Shown: positions 12,773-23,867 of the stretch, in pieces
Layout of the letters: every line of letters begins with the position of its first letter
Position numbering within the stretch: position 1 is the first letter of the stretch
Assembly (NCBI GenBank): GCA_946902985.2
Contig: OX336389.2
Coordinates: 1,082,381,788-1,082,445,787 of the forward strand
DNA length: 64,000 nt
Reading direction: 5' to 3'
Source: Meconema thalassinum
Lineage: Eukaryota; Arthropoda; Insecta; Orthoptera; Tettigoniidae
The notes under the pieces: model-generated
Told to the model about the DNA's origin: nothing
Databases searched by the model: none
What the model saw: the letters and a program-made list of their open reading frames with translations, nothing else
Program-made: the position numbers and the translations under genes

Positions 12773-13504
12773 CATAATTTCTTGCAATAATTATGAAGAA
12801 AATACGTTCAAAGAGAATATTTTGATAGACTACTCAATTATGATGGTTATGAATAGTTACTTGAAAGGTAGGTGACAGTTCAGTTCAATGACCTTGCGGG
12901 ATTTCCTGCAATGATGAAATAAAGTGACGACTAGTGCAGGGTTGAAGTGAGCTCTTCCTGTGCTAAAAATGTCACGCGAAAAGGAAAATCAGTGTTTAGA
13001 GGTTGACACTGCCTGCTGGATCGCATCCCTCCCGGCTGATTTATACTGCCTGCCCATTCAACACTCACTGGCGTACAAGATATATATATTAATTCACCGC
13101 TAGGTTGCAGCACTAACCCACTTAGATCGTCGCGGCTTTTTAAAGGGGATGATACCTGAAACGAAGGATTGTTACGTTTGGAGGCTTAATATCGAGATCG
13201 ACCGACGTGAAAACATTAGTTCTTTTGTTATTCAATCATCTAAAAGTATTCATACACATACTTACGGGCAAATTTTCAGTATAAAGAAAAGTAAAATACA
13301 TGGTGGTGGAAGTGATTGTTTTTAAGGGGCGAAATGGCAAGCTCATTTTCCAGTAATTAAACAGATGATAATAAAAATACAACTACTTTCATTTCACTTA
13401 AATCTAAGTTACATACTTGACGAAATGAAAAGAATAGAATAAAGGCAATAAAAGTCAGGGAAAGAAATGCCTCCGGCCCCTGAAAAATGGGATGTTGATT
13501 TATT
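12773..13504. other. No identified feature
   Basis: No gene, RNA or repeat was recognised in this AT-rich stretch. Confidence 0.4.
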
Positions 13505-13600
13505 AAGGGGCTTTGCGACATCCTGGTCATGTAGCCCCATGTACTTGGGTGTGCGTTGTATTTGCTGATAACCCGCCTTATTGTGAAGGCTGTATTATAC
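13505..13600 (-). mobile_element. SINE 3' module fragment
   Basis: Contains GGGGCTTTGCGACATC, GTAGCCCCATGTACTTGGG and GATAACCCGCCTTATTGTGA, the same module as at 18490-18610 and 45105-45190. Orientation is minus relative to the module's (AAC)n tail. Confidence 0.6.
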
Positions 13601-13892
13601 ATTTTTACTACCCGACCAGCGAATTGTTACCGGTGGCGGAAATCGGAACTAATGCGTTCCGCCAAGCCACACGCCTGCGGTGGACGTTATTTGTGTGCCT
13701 GATTCATGCTGGGCCGTGCGCTGTGCGGTGTGTTCTCATTGTAGCCTTGGACTGTACATGAGTCCCCCCTTGCCCCGCAAGCCGCTCGCTGCAGCCATAA
13801 CGAGGCGAGATGACGTAATGTGTACGCAACAGCTGCGCTCTCCTTCTAGCGGTAACAATTCCCGGGTAGGGTAGTACAGATTTTTTGGACAG

Positions 13893-14190
13893 ATTGTTTA
13901 TTTATTTACTTGTTCATTTACTTGTTTATTTATGTATTTATTTACTTATTTATTTACTGATTTATTTACTTAATTATTTACTCATTGTTTAGTCATTTAC
14001 TTCGTCATTTATTTATTTACTTATTTATTTAATTATTTATTTACTTATTTATTTAATTATTTATTTACTTATTTATTTACTTATTTATGTATTTGTTTTC
14101 TTATTTATTTATTTATTTACATATTTATTTACTCACTTATTTACTCACTCAGTAATTCATTATTCATGTATATATTTATTTATTTGCTTC
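13893..14190. repeat. (TTTA)n low-complexity tract
   Basis: About 300 bp of imperfect ATTT/ACTT tetranucleotide repeats. Confidence 0.9.
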
Positions 14191-14554
14191 CTCTTTGTCA
14201 CCTTCTCTGGAAATTGCACGTAACCACTTCTCACGCAGTGAGTTGTCCAATGGTACGGTATCTCATGAAATGGGATTTCCCGGTATTCTAACTTGCCCTG
14301 TTCTGATTTACAAAAGGGCATGCAACAGTACAGCATTATAAAATCATTCAGAATACATTCCAAACACAACTTCGCCATTAACATAAATACAAAACTTATG
14401 TCTGCCACAGTGACTTGGTGCTGCTTCCTAGCGCCTTTATTTGGAAACGAGGTTGTACGCTTAAGCCAATGCTGTAATCGTTAAATGGGCCGGCAGTTTA
14501 AAGTAGCCAGTAGGGATGCGATCCAGCTGGCAGTAGAGGTTGATAATGATAATT
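14191..14554. other. No identified feature
   Basis: Only short overlapping open frames without motifs; nothing recognised. Confidence 0.4.
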
Positions 14555-14635
14555 GTCAAGCCCCGTGTACTTTGGATGTGTGTAGAATCCGTCTGATAAC
14601 CGGTGTTAATTATGATGGCTGTATTAGTGTGTTAT
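14555..14635 (-). mobile_element. SINE 3' module fragment
   Basis: Shares CAAGCCCCGTGTACTTTGG, the TCTGATAACCGGTGTTAATT segment and GATGGCTGTATTAG with the 13505 copy. Confidence 0.55.
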
Positions 14636-14819
14636 CTGTTTTTAATTCAAGTAAGGACTGCATAATTCGATTTTCATGTAGTTCAAACTATTGCTACCAA
14701 ACGCCACCGTCAATTACCAACTAGTTCTGCTCTTTGTTACTAAATACCACCACAGTCGGCTCCCGGCGACGAATGTTGGAACCTACGAGCGTTAGTCAAA
14801 GATAACTTATAATTTAGCT

Positions 14820-14993
14820 TCATACAGGTGTAATTATTGGAAGATTCTTTAACATGCCAAAATTCTCCGAAGGAAGGCATACTGAGGGATTTTAAACGCT
14901 CTTAAAAAACCGACGACTTCGGGCGGATTTGAACCCGCGACCTTGGGCATAGAAGCTCAGCATGCTACCAACTACGCCACCGAAGCCGCTTAT
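14820..14993 (-). mobile_element. tRNA-headed SINE fragment
   Basis: The minus strand reads a tRNA-like head from 14990: A-box GGTGGCGTAGTTGGTAGCAT, then B-box GGGTTCAAATCC near 14930. The T-arm does not pair fully (one stem base appears lost), and the head continues into a non-tRNA body with TTTTTTAAGAG and GGCATGTTAAAGAA. This is a SINE or decayed tRNA-related sequence, not a functional tRNA gene. Confidence 0.6.
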
Positions 14994-14994
14994 T

Positions 14995-15335
14995 CAAAAT
15001 ACTCACAAAAAAGCAAATTAGATTCAAAATAGTCACAATATCCAATTTAGATTCAAAATACAGTACAGTACTTACAAAATGCAATTTATATTGAGAACAC
15101 TTACAAAATGCAATTTAGGTTGAAAATACTTTCAAAGTTCAATTGAAATTCAAAATACCCACGAAATGCAATTTAGATTCAAAATACTTGCAAAAATGCA
15201 ATTTAGATTGAAAATGCCGGCAAAATCCAATTGGGGTTGAAAATACTCACGAAATACAAGTGAAAATCAAAATGCATACAAAATGCAATTTTGATTGAAA
15301 GTACGTGCAAAATGCAATTTAGATTGAAAAACGAC
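14995..15335. repeat. Minisatellite, about 30-33 bp unit
   Basis: About ten imperfect copies of a unit containing AAAATGCAATTTAGATTGAA and AAATACTCAC. It abuts the tRNA-like head at 14993. Confidence 0.8.
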
Positions 15336-15939
15336 CAATAAAGCCAGAATCGCATGCGCATCTTCGTCACTGGGGAACATTATTTAAACAATAATAATAA
15401 ACAATAATATATCAAATTTGGAATGGACGTCGAGTGCTAATACCGGTCTATTTTCAACTGATGGTGTATGGGGTCTTCAGTTCAACAGGCGGGCAGTGTC
15501 CGGTGAACTGTTCAGGCGTAACTGAGAGGCTTGCCGGTACGTGTATGGGCTGCTTAAGCCTATTTTTTCATAAATGAAAATAGGCAAACAAAAATACAAA
15601 CAACCTGATGGCTCACACCTGCGAGAATTCGCTTGCGAGGAGGGGAATGGAGGAGAGGGTGTCGCTGCTGCTGTACTACTAGGAGGTACACTCACGCAAA
15701 ATTCAGTTCTGTTACAGTAGGAGCCAATGTGAACATTTCCTTAGCAATGAGTGAAATGAACGTTCCTACCGTCTCGCTCCAGCTGCAGCACATGGACTCG
15801 TCCGCACACGAAACTCTTTCCGTACGCATGTGCCATCAGGTAATCATGGCGGTATACCTTCATAAGACCACGGCTGCTTTCTTTCATACCCCGCGGCGTA
15901 GCCATGTACGTTTTATCGTGCATCACGATCGCAGCAAGT
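15336..15939. other. No identified gene
   Basis: Short open frames occur on both strands (15477-15968) without recognisable motifs. No RNA gene was seen. Confidence 0.35.
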
Positions 15940-16412
15940 CCGGAGATTGAAGGTCCGAATCCCAGCACTGACAGCGGCTATCCTGAGTGTGGATTTTCCC
16001 GGTGTTTCCACACTCTCTCCAAGAAAATGCCGCGATAGTACCTTACTTGGAGTCCTAGGGCACCGACCTCATTCCCGACTCTAATAATAGCAACGCATGC
16101 TACTACAGTCGAGGCGTGGTGGCGCAGCGGTCCAACTGTTGGAATCTCACCACGGCGTATCGGCTTCGATTCCCGGTCAATGCATGTGAGATTTTCAATG
16201 TAAAATGCCATGTCCTGTGGTTGAGTTTCCACGTAAAACGGAGGTCCCGTGGCTCATGATCGCGAGATTAACGGTTACGTAAAACTACAAACTGCTTTGT
16301 ACTACTACAGTCACCACAGAAACATATTTTATCAGATAATTCCTATTCCCACCCAAATACACGGGGCTGTTAACCAAAGGTCCCAAGCCCCTAAACTGAA
16401 TTAACAACAACG
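15940..16412 (+). mobile_element. SINE family D with 3' module, split by a younger SINE
   Basis: The body begins with a B-box-like GGTCCGAATCCCAGC, then TATCCTGAGTGTGG. After the insertion at 16111-16301 the sequence resumes with CACCACAGAAACATA, the CCAAATACACGGGGCTG module, AAGCCCCTAAACTGAATTAA and an (AAC)n tail. The order is collinear with the reverse complement of 45105-45370, which shows that both halves belong to one element. The tRNA head 5' border is approximate. Confidence 0.65.
16111..16301 (+). mobile_element. tRNA-derived SINE, family A, copy 1
   Basis: The head has GCGTGGTGGCGCAGCGGTCC and the B box TTCGATTCCCGGTCAATGCA, followed by the family body (TGCCATGTCCTGTGGTTGAG, GGAGGTCCCGTGGCTCATGA). 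An 11-bp target duplication CTACTACAGTC is present at 16100-16110 and 16302-16312. It interrupts the family D SINE. Confidence 0.85.
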
Positions 16413-16530
16413 ACCAACGCAACAAGCTTACCGTTTATTGCTAGTCTCGTCCATCATCATAGTCAACAAAAATATTTATTTAATGAATGTCCTAAAGAGT
16501 TGGAGCCCTATTTTACAAAGGAATAACTTC

Positions 16531-16624
16531 CAGCATATGCTTCCAGTAAAGACATCATCTCCCAGCATATGCTTCCAGTAAAGACATCATCTCTCAGCAT
16601 ATGCTTCCAGTAAAGACATCATCC
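16531..16624. repeat. 32-bp tandem repeat, three copies
   Basis: Starts at 16531, 16563 and 16595 with CAGCATATGCTTCCAGTAAA; copies are nearly identical. Confidence 0.95.
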
Positions 16625-16864
16625 TTAGGGTATAATTTGTTTGGTGTGGGCCAGATGACGTTTGTGACGTTCATTGTCTTTTTGAAGTAATGAACAACCG
16701 TTAGACCAACGTAAGGGGAGTACGTTACGTCACCATACCATTTCCTCCCCCCACGTTCGTTCATGCTCACACCGGGCAGTGTATTATTATCGCCATTAGA
16801 CTACTTCAGGTCAGTTCGTTAAACTACAAGCTTCCTTCCTTTACGAACACAGTGGACATTTCAA

Positions 16865-17950
16865 ATGTCAGTCTTCTCCGATCAAGAGTTGTGTGACTTG
16901 CTATTAATTTAGGGTGAAGCAAGGTGTGACAGTGGAATGGCAGTACGGCTTTATCGACAACGATTTCCAAATCCAAGGCATCCATGTGACCGGATTTTGT
17001 TAGGGTACTTCAAAGACTTCGAGACACTGAAGTACTACAGCCCAATTTTGAGGGAAGGGGCCGTTCACAACAACAGCGTGTGTTGGCAGCAGATGAAGAA
17101 TCCCTGGAAACAATAGACAATGATCCAAGGAGGAGCACCAGAGATATTGCCCTTGAGGTGCGTGTATCTCACTACATTGTTGACCGAACACTCAGGGAGC
17201 AGTTGTTGTACCCATACCACGTGCAACGTGTTCAGCATCTCCAAGCACAGATCGTCCCCCTAGGATACGATTTTGTCAGTGGTTATTGAGAAAACAACAG
17301 CAACAACCGGATTTTCTCTCAAGACTTTTTGCTGCTGCTGAATCTTGTTTCACACGTGATGGAATACTTAATTTCCATAACAACCATATCTGGAGTGAAG
17401 AAAATCTCTATCATGTTGTTCGGAGTCACTTTCAACATCGGTTCTCATTGAAAGTATGGGTAGGAATCATCGGGGATACAATCATTGGCCCTTTCATACT
17501 CCCTTCGCGTTTGAAAGGCCGACAGTATTTGCAGTTCCTAACTGAAACGTTGTCGGAGGCTCTAGATGACATTCCTCTGCACATACGAAGAGATATGTGG
17601 TTTCTTCACGTTGGTGCGCCCCCTCACATTGTTCGGCCGGTGCGAGAGTAGGCTATATAGACACGATTTTTGCTGGCCAGTGGATTGTTCAAAATTGTCC
17701 TGTGCAGTGGCCGGCCCGAAGCCCTGATTTAAATCCCTTAGATTTTTATTTCTGGGGCAATATGAAGGAACTGGTGTACATTAGTGTAGTGAATGATCCC
17801 GAAGAACTCCACAAGCGTGTATTTGCTGCTGTCGTCTCAATAAGGAACGACATCACGACGTTCGTTCAGGCTTCTGGTGGTCACATTGAACACCTCTTGC
17901 AAAATGTGGACCGATTTTCCATTTTTAATCAGTGTGGGTATCATTTATGA
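16865..17950 (+). pseudogene. Decayed mariner-type (DDE) transposase, DUF4817-like family
   Basis: Remains of one transposase spread over all three plus frames. The N-terminus from the ATG at 16865 has a helix-turn-helix region with the motif GEARCDSG and an in-frame TAG just before it. The middle part has STRDIALEVRVSH and REQLLYPYHVQRVQ (17110-17260). The catalytic part has RDGILNFHNNHIW (17358-17396), GIIGDTIIGPF and WPARSPDLNPLDFYFWG (from about 17700), the family's last acidic motif. At least two frameshifts and one early stop break it, and internal residues after 17260 are missing. Intact insect relatives are around 360-400 residues and encode a DD(D/E)-type transposase for cut-and-paste movement. 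I found no clear terminal inverted repeats. Confidence 0.85.
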
Positions 17951-18314
17951 CACCTACAAATGTACTATTGTCTGGTATTCTATTCAGCAAATTGAAGTAA
18001 CAATTTCTGATTAAAATACATAAATAGGCCTACCTACTTTGTAACTGTACTTGCATGTTTCTTCGTTACAAGGGCATCAGCCACTGGGATGAAACTTCCG
18101 TAAATCGCAATTATTCCCTAACTTGTGTACGTTCAACTCTAGGCCTCACACCAGTATTTTTTCTAAATATCGGTGTTTTGCAGACTTACCAACTTCTTAC
18201 TGAAACAATTTTCTCATACACTTAACAATACCACTTTATTATTTCATTCCCCGTCAGTTTTGATGAATTTGTAGGCACATTTCCTATACTTTAGGATATG
18301 GATTCTTGTCCGGC
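17951..18314. other. No identified feature
   Basis: AT-rich flank of the decayed transposase; inverted repeat ends were looked for and not seen. Confidence 0.35.
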
Positions 18315-18612
18315 TATTGCGTAGTTGGAAGCAGCCACTCATATTCGCGAGGAGAGGTGGTTCAAATTCGACCGGCGCGGCGGGAACCCGGGAAATGGTT
18401 ATATGTGGTTTCCCCTTTTCATTCCAGGCAAATGCCACGGATGGTCCCTAACAATAGCCCACAACCGCTTCCCTCCCAATCGTAATCCCAATTAAAAATG
18501 CAGCCTTCACAATGACACAGGTTATCATACAGATTACACACATACCCCAGTACATGGGGCTGCATGACTGCGCTGACGCAAAGCCCCTAAATGATTCAAC
18601 AACAACAACTTG
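18315..18612 (+). mobile_element. Composite SINE: family B-like body with shared 3' module
   Basis: The head has GTTCAAATTCGACC; the body has TGTGGTTTCCCCTTTTCATT and CCAGGCAAATGCCACGG, as in family B. It then runs into the module complementary to GCAGCCCCATGTACTGGGG, then AAGCCCCTAAATGATTCAAC and an (AAC)n tail. The same module ends the different family D body at 15940-16412. Confidence 0.65.
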
Positions 18613-19862
18613 TCTATCAGAGTCACTGTAACTTTCTGTATTTCGGGATATACTGCAGGTACAATTGAACAGATCCCTTGATCGTTGAAACAGCTGTGAT
18701 GAATTTTTTCAAGCATAATTGTAGCCTACATAACTTGTTGCCTTAGGAGAGCTCAAATAATAGTCGGTTTGAATATAATAATAAAAATGTTATTTGTTTA
18801 CATCCGTCCTAAATGCTATTTCTGGACAAGCGACGGCATCTCGGAATTTTGTACCGCAGGATTTCATTGACTGGTATTACACTATCAAAGAAATTTTATG
18901 AACTATTTTATAAAACTGAACTCTCATAAAAGTTATACAAAGCAATCATCACACTATTACACTACATAAAATATTTTATCATTGTTCAGCAAAGTGGATG
19001 AAGGACTGTTCCTTGTTCACTTAACTGTATTACGGTAGTTGAAATTCTGTAGGCCTAGTGACAATGCCGGTATATAAAAGAAACGGAAAGATAAAGTAAA
19101 CGTCTTTGGATTGAACCATGGATCGCTCACGTGACAAGAAAGATATGTATAAGAGTACCGTACCGTAAAATCTTGGTGAATGAGCTGCAGAGCGAGGACT
19201 TGAAGAAATCATTAATATTTAATTATTAATAATTATGGTGGAATGATTGATGACGATCCAAACAACCCCTGCCCGAGCAAGGAAAATTGAAACATATGAA
19301 GTAAAAGAGTAAGCAATAGGTGGAATTCGTTCCCCGGTGTTCTCGGACAGCAGTCAAGCAATCTACTCATTCTGCCAAATACACACACCTCGTTGACTTT
19401 GGATACATACAATATATTGCCAACCGGTAAGGATGAAGTGATTATTTACACTATCTTGTTATACTAAAAGTGAAATTGACGAATTATGTTACCAACGTTA
19501 TAACACAAAAATACACTACCAATCAAGTATTTTATCAGCATAGGCTTCTTAACGATTTAATTCTTCTTTATACCCTGATATGTGCGTCCTTTATCTACAG
19601 CGCTTAGGCTTATAGCCTCTGCTATTTTTACCTAAACTTCCAATCTTTTATTCATGATTTTTCATATTTTATACCATTTATTATGTAACATTTCATGCAT
19701 TTCAACTCTGATATGAGCATCTTTGTTGTGGTAACATTCCAGCTGTTATGATCCGCCAGTTTGCTTTGAATCTTTCATCCAAGATAGCATGATGCTCTTA
19801 CTTTTTATAAAATACATTTTATAAAACCACCATTTATAAAAGATTTCGCCATTGCACTGTCA
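18613..19862. other. No identified gene
   Basis: About 1.25 kb of AT-rich sequence without a recognisable gene, RNA or repeat. Confidence 0.35.
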
Positions 19863-19903
19863 TATCTTATCTTATCTTATATCTTATCTTATATCTTATC
19901 TTA
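19863..19903. repeat. (ATCTT)n microsatellite at the Helitron 5' border
   Basis: Repeats of TATCTTATCTTATATCTT run up to the base before the TC that starts the rolling-circle element. Confidence 0.85.
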
Positions 19904-20045
19904 TCTATACTAATATAATAAAGCTGAAGAGTTTGTCTGTGTGTTTGTGTCTTTAAACGCGCTAATCTCTGGAACTACAAGTCGGATTCGAAAAATTATT
20001 TTTGTATATGATAGCCTAAACTATTCCTCTTGAATCTGGCTATGT

Positions 20046-21092
20046 TACATTTCGGACATACCACTCCATTCCCTGCATTTAGGCCCTTTGGCACAAATCT
20101 ACACCGTTCATCCGATCTGAACCAAAATTTGTACACTTACCCTTTGGAACCCTGCGAGTAACACTGTCTACATGAAATTTATGACAGACCACTCCATTTC
20201 CTGCATTTAGGCCCTTTGGCGCAAATCTACACCGTTTCACTAATCTGAACCAAAATTTGTATAGCCTACTTACCCTTTGAAACCCTGCGAGTAACACTGT
20301 CTACATGAAATTTATGACAGACCAGTCCATTTCCTGCAATTAGGCCCTTTGGCATAAATCTACAGCTTTTCACTGATCTAAACCACATTTTGTATATTTT
20401 CATTTTATTTTTTCGAATTTACCCTCCAGGTTGGTGGTTCCCACGGACTCAGCGGGGGAACTCACCTCTACCGCCTCTACAGGGAGTGTCCTAGAGCTGT
20501 GAATATCTGATCGGAGTGGATACAACTGAGAAGGTGTGACCAGCACCGCGCCCAGGCAGCCTCACCTGCAAAGCGAACAGGGGCCTCATGAGGGAAGGGA
20601 GGGATAGGCAAGGAAGAGGGAAGGAGGCGGCCGTGGCCTGACAGTAGGAACTATCACGGTATTTGCCCGAAGACGAAGTGGGAAACCACGGAAAACCACT
20701 TCGAGGATGGCTGAGGTGGGAATCGAACGCCCTCTACTCATTTGGGCCAACTGAGGCTGAGTAGACCTCGTTCCAGTCCTCATACCACTTTTCAAACTTC
20801 GCGGCAGAGCCGGGAATCGAACCCAGGACCTCCGGGGTGGCAGCTAACCATGCTGACCACTACGCTATGGAGGCGACATTTTGTATACTTACCCTTTGGA
20901 ACCCTGCGGGTGACACTGTCCACTATAAATTTAGGACAGTCCACTCCATTCCCTGCATTTAGGCCCTTTATCATAAATCCACACCGTTCCTCCTTATTGC
21001 GCCGAATTTTACTTACACTTTGAAACCCTGCTGGTAACACTGTCCACTTGATATTTTGGACAACGCTCTCCATTCCCTACATTTAGAATAAC
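20046..21092. repeat. Tandem array of ~130-bp units inside Helitron 1
   Basis: Five units marked by CTGCATTTAGGCCCTTTGGC-like segments near 20076, 20203, 20334, 20952 and a degraded last one near 21076. Each unit has TTACCCTTTG(G/A)AACCCTGC and a TGACAGACCACTCCATT-like end. A SINE at 20397-20875 splits the array. Confidence 0.8.
20397..20875 (-). mobile_element. tRNA-derived SINE, family C
   Basis: Read on the minus strand: the head starts with TCGCCTCCATAGCGTAGTGG (A-box) and GGTTCGATTCCCGG (B box), then a ~380-bp body, then an A-rich end. A 12-bp target duplication ACATTTTGTATA at 20385-20396 and 20876-20887 brackets it exactly, and the flanking sequence is the Helitron array. Confidence 0.9.
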
Positions 21093-21990
21093 AAACAAAC
21101 TGAACATGAAAACCACGTATTAAGGCCCTTGAACCATTCATGTCCGTAGTAGTGTAACTATAAGAGCATTTTAATAAGTCCATTGCTGACTGGAAATTCG
21201 CGCTGCATCACGTCGCGTTGCCCCTACCAGTGTTCTGGTACAGAATTGCGAAAATAGTTAAATCTTGCGCTGCTTATAAATTGCAGTCACGGGGATTAAT
21301 TAGTGCAAAAATATTTCTTAGGCCCCTTAAAACAGTTATCATCATGAACATATTATGCCTCTGTATAAGTGCAATGGTGTTGGTGCAGTACATTGAGGTT
21401 ATCAGCTGCAATAAGCATTGGTGCTTTCAAATTTTCCTTCATTTATTCCGAAACTTATCGTTGAGTGCTATGTGGCGGTAAATGATACTATTCTACCTCA
21501 GGAGCTCGGGACAGCCGAAGTTTTCCTAAGTGTTCTGATTATTTTCCTACGACGCTATGCGACAAAAGACGACATTATTGGTCTCTACATTTTTAACAGC
21601 CAATGAGATATAGGCCCTGGCAGTGACTTATTTCACTTACTCCACTTTCTAAACATATTTTAATATTTGTTTGTAAATTACATGTGTCATTGCTGTAGTT
21701 AGTAAACAGCCGTTTCCCTATTCATTATTATCATAACGGGAAAATGACCTGAATGTTACGTCCATTATACTGTGCTACTTATCACCCCCACTACAACCAC
21801 CACCACCACCACCACCACAAAAAGTTATATTTTAAAATATTTATTTCCTGTTAGTTTAAGTATCATGTGCCAGTTCTGTAGTAGTATTAATTATCATCTA
21901 TAAAACAAATAAATCCACCGGGCGAAGCCGGGCACTACTGCTAGTATATATATAAAAATAAATGTATATCTGTTTGTCTTTTATGCGTTC

Positions 21991-22209
21991 GGGGGGCGTG
22001 GTGGCTCAGTGGTCTAGCTGTATGCCTCTCACCTCAGTGGTCTAGCTGTATGCCTTTCACCAAGGCGGTCCGGGTTCGATTCCCGGTCAATGCATGTAAG
22101 ATTTTCGAAGTGAAATGCCATGTCCTGTGGTTCGGATTCCACGTAAAAAGGAGGTCCCGTGGCTCATAATCAACAGATTAACGGTCACGTTAAACTACAA
22201 GCTTCCTTC
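21991..22209 (+). mobile_element. tRNA-derived SINE, family A, copy 2, with duplicated A-box region
   Basis: Same family as 16111-16301, with the B box GGGTTCGATTCCCGG and a (TTCC)n tail. A 13-bp target duplication CTTTTATGCGTTC lies at 21978-21990 and 22210-22222. A 28-bp segment starting TCAGTGGTCTAGCTGTATGC is tandemly repeated (22006-22033 and 22034-22061), so the A-box region occurs twice. Confidence 0.9.
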
Positions 22210-22341
22210 CTTTTATGCGTTCATAAACCATTCATCTTATTGCTATCAAATTTTGGTGATTTGTTGTGACCACTTCCGGGATGGTTATAGGCATAGTTAT
22301 TCCAATTTACATTAGATAGCGCATGAGTAGTTTAAACAAAT

Positions 22342-23740
22342 TGTGGTGTTTGTGCACCACACCCAAAACAATTGAACTAAGAGTACTATATTGATATGCA
22401 ATTGCAACGATAGTGCATGTATATATTTATTGTGTTTAAGGGTAATATAAAATCATATGTTCATTTTCATCCATTCTTGTAATTAGACGTCGACCCGAGA
22501 TTTCAAACCGTAAATTTACAACCCCTCCCCCAATAAATATATTTCTTGAGCTCACTTGTGGAACTAACAACTGACAATATATACCGCTTGAACCGTCATA
22601 AAACCGCTTATGAAGAGGCAGGAAGAATGGAAAGGGAGCCACAACCAGGAGTGACCCTCGGTAGCCAACAGGCTAATTCTAAAAGATGTCGGAACAATGG
22701 ACCCTACAGCTTTTTAGAATAAATTGTTTTACGACGAGAAAACTGCAACATTGTGATTTTTAAGGAAGATACCGCTACATGACACCAATATGGAAGTGTG
22801 TCATTGGGGGAGAGACCTTCACCCCAGTATAGCCACTTGGTGCGTGATAAAGGACTTACTTCGGCCAATAATGAAGGAGCGTCACTTTCTGTAGACAATA
22901 CTTTGATATTGCAATTGGCAGATCCCCTACTGCTGGTGGGAGATATAATTGCCATATATAAGCCGGAACAGAGCTGTATGGAGAGGGAGAATATTATTAT
23001 GTTTTCACTTGAAAGCACTCCAAATTCTAAACTTGGACCTCACTTGTTGAGATTCACTACCAAAGTTCATAAAGTTCAACTAGTAAACTCAGTGGAGATC
23101 TAGCTAGGATATTTCCAGCATTGCGCTGAATATCGAAGACGAGTGAAACCATTCCATTCACTCAGCTAGGCGACAGCATCTGTGCAATTAGTGTGCAGAT
23201 AGCTTTATCAGGGAGGATTGGTACTTCGAACCATGGAAGACCACGCGAGATGTCTACTTCAGGAACGAGATACCTCCGCCAACATCGCCCATGAAGATCT
23301 ACAACCCGGTGAGCTCATGCATATTTGTCAATTGCAAGTCGGACGTAAATACTATTAACTTCAATAATTTAAAGAAATAACTTCCCCTTTTTATTTTATC
23401 TGTTTGAAATGTCGCAAGACGTCATTCATCTCATCCTGTGTTTGTTAATAAATTATTTTTTTCAATCTATGACTTTCTGTCAAGATTTACCCCATGCTAG
23501 ACTTCCCAGAGGTCAAAATAAATAGAATAAGGTGTTTTACAGCTAGCCTTTGTTGCCCCTCCCCCGAAAGTAAAGAATCTCAATTTAATAAATATAAATT
23601 TATCTCACAACCGTCTGTTGGAGATTGGCGCCCTATTAACCGAGCTATTTACTTCACTCATTTTATATCACGAGCTATGAAACGTTACAACATGTCACCC
23701 AAGCATGGGCCAAGCTGTGCACTAGCCGCGAAACGTTACA
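22342..23740 (+). repeat. 5' LTR (1399 bp)
   Basis: Starts TGTGGTGTTTGTGCACC and ends CGAAACGTTACA. Near its end it contains TTGGCGCCCTATTAACC, but the same sequence is inside the 3' LTR and so is not the primer-binding site. Short open frames in it (22436-22642 minus, 22798-23103 plus) are repeated in the other LTR and are not called as genes. Confidence 0.92.
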
Positions 23741-23743
23741 ACA

Positions 23744-23761
23744 TGGCAATTCAACGTGGAG
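23744..23761 (+). promoter_or_regulatory. Candidate primer-binding site
   Basis: Begins TGGCAATTCAACGTGGAG, 3 nt after the LTR end. The complement ends in CCA and continues into a TTCGAGC-like T-loop, so it looks tRNA-derived. The tRNA was not identified. Confidence 0.45.
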
Positions 23762-23867
23762 CTCGAAAGCTATAAAACACCTTAAAGAAATAAGAAAAAT
23801 TAGTAAATTGCATTTGGAAATAACGTTAATTGTTTTTCATAATAATAAAGTATATGTAAAGTAAATC

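Larger units (their letters stand above)
19904..21944 (+). mobile_element. Helitron-like rolling-circle element 1, non-autonomous
   Basis: Starts TCTATACTAATATAATAAAG after an A and ends GCTAG followed by T, so the A|T target and the TC...CTAG ends of Helitrons are both present. A short hairpin (CCGG arms around GCGAAG, 21918-21931) lies 13 nt before the end. The early segment AACGCGCTAATCTCTGGAAC resembles a repeat end that is very common in insects. No Rep/helicase frame is present, so movement would depend on a source element. The interior is a ~130-bp tandem array with a SINE inserted in it, followed by about 800 bp of unassigned sequence that includes a (CCA)n run at 21795-21818. Confidence 0.75.

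Noticed and set aside
14923..14993. Functional tRNA gene
   Set aside because: The T-stem does not pair properly and the sequence runs on into a SINE body.
22436..23103. Short frames in the 1399-bp LTR as genes
   Set aside because: Identical copies in both LTRs follow from LTR identity; no domain or start context supports a protein.
23620..23640. TGGCGCCCTA as primer-binding site of the 22.3 kb element
   Set aside because: The same sequence lies inside the 3' LTR, about 110 bp before the border fixed by the target duplication.
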